A DNA stretch of 17,246 nucleotides from Candidatus Sumerlaeota bacterium (GTDB lineage Bacteria; Sumerlaeota; Sumerlaeia; MWCT01), in the NCBI GenBank assembly GCA_026398545.1, contig JAPLSR010000234.1:1-17246 (forward strand), read 5' to 3'. The notes under the pieces were generated by a model, which was not told the origin of the DNA, did not search any database, and was given only the letters and a program-made list of their open reading frames with translations. Every line of letters begins with the position of its first letter. Within the stretch, counting starts at the first letter, position 1. This document shows, in pieces, positions 14,855 to 17,246 of the stretch. The position numbers were made by a program, and so were the translations under genes.

Positions 14855-15082
14855 TTATCTGGAGACTTTGAACGGAACATTTTCAAGCACGAGGGACGGA
14901 ATTTCCCCCGCTTTCCCTCCTAACACTACCCTGGCATCAAGTATTTCAATGCCAACAAGCAACTCCCTCTCCCCGATATTCAACGCAATCTCATTGGTCA
15001 ATCGGAGAGTGCGACACTGATGGCGCCCTTCTACCAGTCGGATGTAAAGGGCATCGGTTTCCTTATCATAAGTGATACGCAT
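14855..15082 (-). CDS. DUF2283 domain protein
   Basis: A 75-residue protein matching the DUF2283 family. The diagnostic start MRITYDKETDALYIRLVEG and the core LLVGIEILDAR (about 41-51) are both present, and the length is normal. Function is unproven. The family is often found next to DUF4258 genes, an arrangement suggestive of an antitoxin/toxin pair, and that neighbour lies directly upstream here. GAGGTGA (15093-15087) lies 4 nt before ATG 15082 and overlaps the stop codon that ends the restored DUF4258 frame, so the two were built for coupled translation. It appears intact while its partner is truncated. Confidence 0.85.
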   Translation of the reverse strand: MRITYDKETDALYIRLVEGRHQCRTLRLTNEIALNIGERELLVGIEILDARVVLGGKAGEIPSLVLENVPFKVSR

Positions 15083-15093
15083 AATTATTCACC

Positions 15094-15162
15094 TCAAAAA
15101 TAAAAAGTATAAACAGTGACAACCACAATTTCTTCAGGCTCCTCGGCAATTACAGCTGCCAC
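15094..15162 (-). pseudogene. Cut-off C-terminal strands of DUF4258
   Basis: Directly after the TAG, the same frame reads VAAVIAEEPEEIVV then VTVYTFYF and TGA (15096-15094). An acidic turn followed by V-x-V-T-V-Y-x-F is the normal end of DUF4258 proteins. Preservation of this tail, and of the stop overlapping the DUF2283 SD, indicates a recent single-base nonsense change. Confidence 0.7.
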
Positions 15163-15348
15163 CTACTTTATGGCATAATGTTGACCATGCCATTCCCTAT
15201 CATACTGAAAATTGGCCCGACATATCCAACGGGAATGCTTTGCCGGTTCTTGTACACCACGCTTTATTGTTTCACAGACTTCCTCTTCAGTTGCGCCACG
15301 TTCCTCACATTGTTCGCGAGCATGTTGAGACAAACGAACTCTTTTCAT
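15163..15348 (-). CDS. DUF4258 protein cut by an in-frame TAG
   Basis: A 61-residue frame matching the first two thirds of DUF4258: LSQHAREQCEERGATEEEV (6-24) and WICRANFQYDREWHGQHYAI (about 41-60). It stops at TAG (15165-15163), just where the family goes on to a final beta hairpin. The same frame stays open for 22 more codons (see 15094-15162). Relatives run to about 85-95 residues from memory, so this copy has lost its last strands and is probably inactive as a toxin-like protein, unless a suppressor reads UAG. TAG ends the GT39-like gene in this window, so general recoding is unlikely. Start ATG 15348 has a weak SD (GGGA) and an extended -10 upstream. Confidence 0.75.
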   Translation of the reverse strand: MKRVRLSQHAREQCEERGATEEEVCETIKRGVQEPAKHSRWICRANFQYDREWHGQHYAIK

Positions 15349-15374
15349 TATTTTCCCAATTTTTTAGGAAAATC

Positions 15375-15383
15375 ATTATATCA
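15375..15383 (-). promoter_or_regulatory. Extended -10 promoter of the DUF4258/DUF2283 pair
   Basis: The minus strand reads TGATATAAT (15383-15375), a perfect TATAAT with the TGn extension. No clear -35 is present, as is common for extended -10 promoters. The start would lie near 15368, about 20 nt before ATG 15348. Confidence 0.55.
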
Positions 15384-15404
15384 TATCTCATAAACAAATC
15401 TATT

Positions 15405-15437
15405 AAAGATTCTTCATAAGAGTGGAAGTCAATCTTT
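15405..15437 (-). terminator. Hairpin right after the TPR gene stop
   Basis: AAAGATT-CTTC (15405-15415) pairs with GAAG-tc-AATCTTT (15425-15437): 11 bp with a 2-nt bulge and a 9-nt loop. It begins at the base after the TAA of the TPR gene. The tract beyond it on the minus strand is only TTTAATAG, so termination may be weak. It separates the TPR gene from the DUF4258 promoter. Confidence 0.45.
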
Positions 15438-17246
15438 TTATCTGTAAATGTCAAGGTCGTCCTGCTCATAGGGGATGGGGACGAAGGCGGGGTAAGCCTC
15501 AATGCCACGACTGCCAACGCCGCCTGCAATCTCAAGCGGGAAGGGTCTCTCCCCCTTTTTGCCTTCCATCTCCTTCTGGCTGCCATTAGACAGCCGGATT
15601 TCATCAAGGTGGATGCTCAGCAGGTCGCGCTGATCCGCTGTAAGGCTGATTTCACGGGCGCCTCCCTCGCCTGACAGGTGATAAAGAACAGGACCATCCT
15701 TGATTGCCACAACGCCCTCTTCGGTTATCTCACCGTTTTCCCTGCGACCGTCAAGATAGGACGGTTCGAGGTTGAGACCGGTATGGAACCGCAGTTCTGG
15801 ATAGGTCTGGAGTTCAGCCTTTGTAATCCTGAACTCGTAAATGGCATCGAGCGTGAGTTTATCAATATCCCTTCGCGCCTTTTTGACGATTGGGGCATCG
15901 GGGAATTCTGCAATAAGGCGGCTCAGGCGCTCAATCTTTAACCGGGAGTCGGGCGTCTCAGAGACAAGAAGATACAATTTTCGGGCAAGGCGGTCATTCA
16001 ACTTTTTCAGATATCCGGGGGAATAAGTCCCCGCACTTCTGGCATAATAGAGCGCCTGCTCATATTGCCCGCGTTTCTCATAATGGCGCACCAGTTTTTT
16101 TCTCATTTCAAGCGTTATCGGGTCTTCAGGAAAGGCGTGAATGTAAGATGCGGTGGCATCAAGTAGTTCATCACTCTGGACGGGTTCGGAAAAGAAGCAA
16201 CTGACACCACGCATGGCGACATCAAGGACAAAAAAGACGCCAAGATTCTGGGCGGCGCTCTGGGGGGCTTGCGCAAGTCCGCTTGACACCAGATACAACT
16301 GGTCATCCGTCGTGCGCTCCCCAAATAGAATATACCGGCGGATTGCGGCGGATTGTTCCTCTTCTGCCCTGCGAACGCCAAGGGTGTGGTTAAATTCCGG
16401 ACTTGCCAGAACCGCAGAGGCGGAGAGTGCGGCATTTGTGCCGGCATAAAACGTGGAGAGACGACTCATCTCCTTCAAAAACTGCCCTCTGTCTTTATTG
16501 AAGGAAAAATATAACGCCATCGTATACTCCACATCATCCGCATAATTCGAACCGGGATACTTCCTGAGAAAGGAAGATGAGTGGACGAGGAGTGAGGTTG
16601 CATCTCCGGCGGAGAGGGCATTTACAATCGCCTCATATCCCTTTCTCTCCTCATCCGAGCTGAAGAAATCCTCCCCCGCCAGGACGGACATCGAGGACAT
16701 CCTTTCACGGTTTTGTCTCACAATCTCACTCTCAAGACGATTTATCTCCTTCTGCACCCCTTTGTGAGCGGGTCGGAGGGCAAGGGCATTCCGGTAATGA
16801 TACATGGCGCGCTCATAAGCCCTTTTTCTTGCGAAGAGACGTCCAAGGGTGAGCTGTTGTTCAAAAATCTGCTCCATCCTCTTTCTTTCAAGCCTTTTTA
16901 TAGTCCCCTCCATGGCTGCAAATTCGGGGTTATGGGGATATTTCTCATGGAATTGATTTAAAAGGGCGAGACTTTTACGTTCCTGGGGAGTGGCACGTGA
17001 TGCCCTGACAAGACCATACGCAAGGTCAATGGGGAGTTGCGCAAAGGGCTGCATCTGGCCCTCAAAAAGGCTGGTGACCGCCGCCGAGGTGTGGTTTAAA
17101 CCCTTAGTCAATTGGTTGTATCTGTTCTCCCGGAGGAGTCTCTTTGCCGTGCTCATCTCATCAGAGGAGATATTGTTCCTGACCCGCTCCTTCAAAAACC
17201 TGTTACTGGACACCCTTCCAACCTCATTCTGCCAGAAAAGGTATCT
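15438..17246 (-). CDS. TPR-type repeat protein, probably partial at right edge
   Basis: At least 591 residues, helix-rich, with tetratricopeptide-like units. One clear unit is FARKRAYERAMYHYRNALAL (about residues 127-146 counted from GTG 17213), with alanines and tyrosines in TPR positions; another is YEKRGQYEQALYYARSAG (about 374-391). The C-terminal 110 residues or so are not repeat-like and end DDLDIYR. GTG 17213 can serve as a start, but the frame stays open to the window edge with protein-like codons (RYLFWQNEVGR), and the GGAAGG abutting GTG is too close to act as its SD, so the gene probably begins outside. Such proteins are scaffolds; an envelope or secretion role is possible but unproven. 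A hairpin follows the stop. Confidence 0.75.
   Translation of the reverse strand, partial: RYLFWQNEVGRVSSNRFLKERVRNNISSDEMSTAKRLLRENRYNQLTKGLNHTSAAVTSLFEGQMQPFAQLPIDLAYGLVRASRATPQERKSLALLNQFHEKYPHNPEFAAMEGTIKRLERKRMEQIFEQQLTLGRLFARKRAYERAMYHYRNALALRPAHKGVQKEINRLESEIVRQNRERMSSMSVLAGEDFFSSDEERKGYEAIVNALSAGDATSLLVHSSSFLRKYPGSNYADDVEYTMALYFSFNKDRGQFLKEMSRLSTFYAGTNAALSASAVLASPEFNHTLGVRRAEEEQSAAIRRYILFGERTTDDQLYLVSSGLAQAPQSAAQNLGVFFVLDVAMRGVSCFFSEPVQSDELLDATASYIHAFPEDPITLEMRKKLVRHYEKRGQYEQALYYARSAGTYSPGYLKKLNDRLARKLYLLVSETPDSRLKIERLSRLIAEFPDAPIVKKARRDIDKLTLDAIYEFRITKAELQTYPELRFHTGLNLEPSYLDGRRENGEITEEGVVAIKDGPVLYHLSGEGGAREISLTADQRDLLSIHLDEIRLSNGSQKEMEGKKGERPFPLEIAGGVGSRGIEAYPAFVPIPYEQDDLDIYR

Noticed and set aside
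15163..15165. UAG recoding (pyrrolysine or alternative code)
   Set aside because: TAG is the normal stop of the GT39-like gene (7258-7256), so UAG acts as a stop in this genome.
15178..15393. 71-codon plus-strand ORF
   Set aside because: It is antisense to DUF4258 and its promoter. The minus-strand reading matches a known family; this one does not.

Overview
The window is 17.2 kb of gene-dense bacterial chromosome of moderate GC. It has no rRNA or tRNA gene, CRISPR array, transposase or phage gene that I can see. Initiation is bacterial (ATG, GTG and probably TTG; several Shine-Dalgarno sites), and the mix of families suggests an uncultivated, probably anaerobic bacterium: a MutL/GlmL-type ATPase, GT-C glycosyltransferases, a large TPR protein and small DUF-pair genes. 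I cannot name a phylum. Both ends cut genes: a minus-strand gene runs off the left edge and another very probably enters across the right edge.

Region 1 (1-3737, minus strand) is one four-gene run. In transcription order it holds a small membrane protein with a PH-like tail, a small overlapping ORF, a MutL/GlmL-like ATPase and a protein with lipoyl-like barrel-sandwich segments. The ATPase is frameshifted near its C-terminus: its last 34 or so codons continue in the next frame, and one missing base in a short C run (G run on the coding strand) would explain this. No B12-dependent mutase gene is in view, so the partner of the ATPase is unknown.

Region 2 (3861-7244) is housekeeping: mnmA (tRNA 2-thiouridylation), cdd (cytidine deaminase, opposite strand), tsaB (tRNA t6A synthesis) and a Gfo/Idh/MocA oxidoreductase whose start is fixed by a GGAGG site just behind tsaB. 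Region 3 (7256-12076) is an envelope-glycan cluster: a GT39-like membrane glycosyltransferase on the minus strand, then an AftB-like GT-C enzyme and a GT4 glycosyltransferase overlapping as an operon on the plus strand.

Region 4 (12077-15437) is looser, with small genes and structured spacers: a 62-residue orphan gene with its own promoter, a hairpin, a three-copy 10-bp-period repeat, an SSS-family symporter diverging from a small membrane protein across a mirrored promoter pair, and a DUF4258/DUF2283 pair. The DUF4258 gene is cut by an in-frame TAG exactly before its conserved C-terminal strand. UAG ends a normal gene elsewhere in the window, so recoding is unlikely. Region 5 (15438-right edge) is a large TPR-type protein.

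The strongest leads are the MutL-centred operon without a mutase, the two broken reading frames (MutL and DUF4258), and the mirrored promoter arms between the symporter and the small membrane protein.
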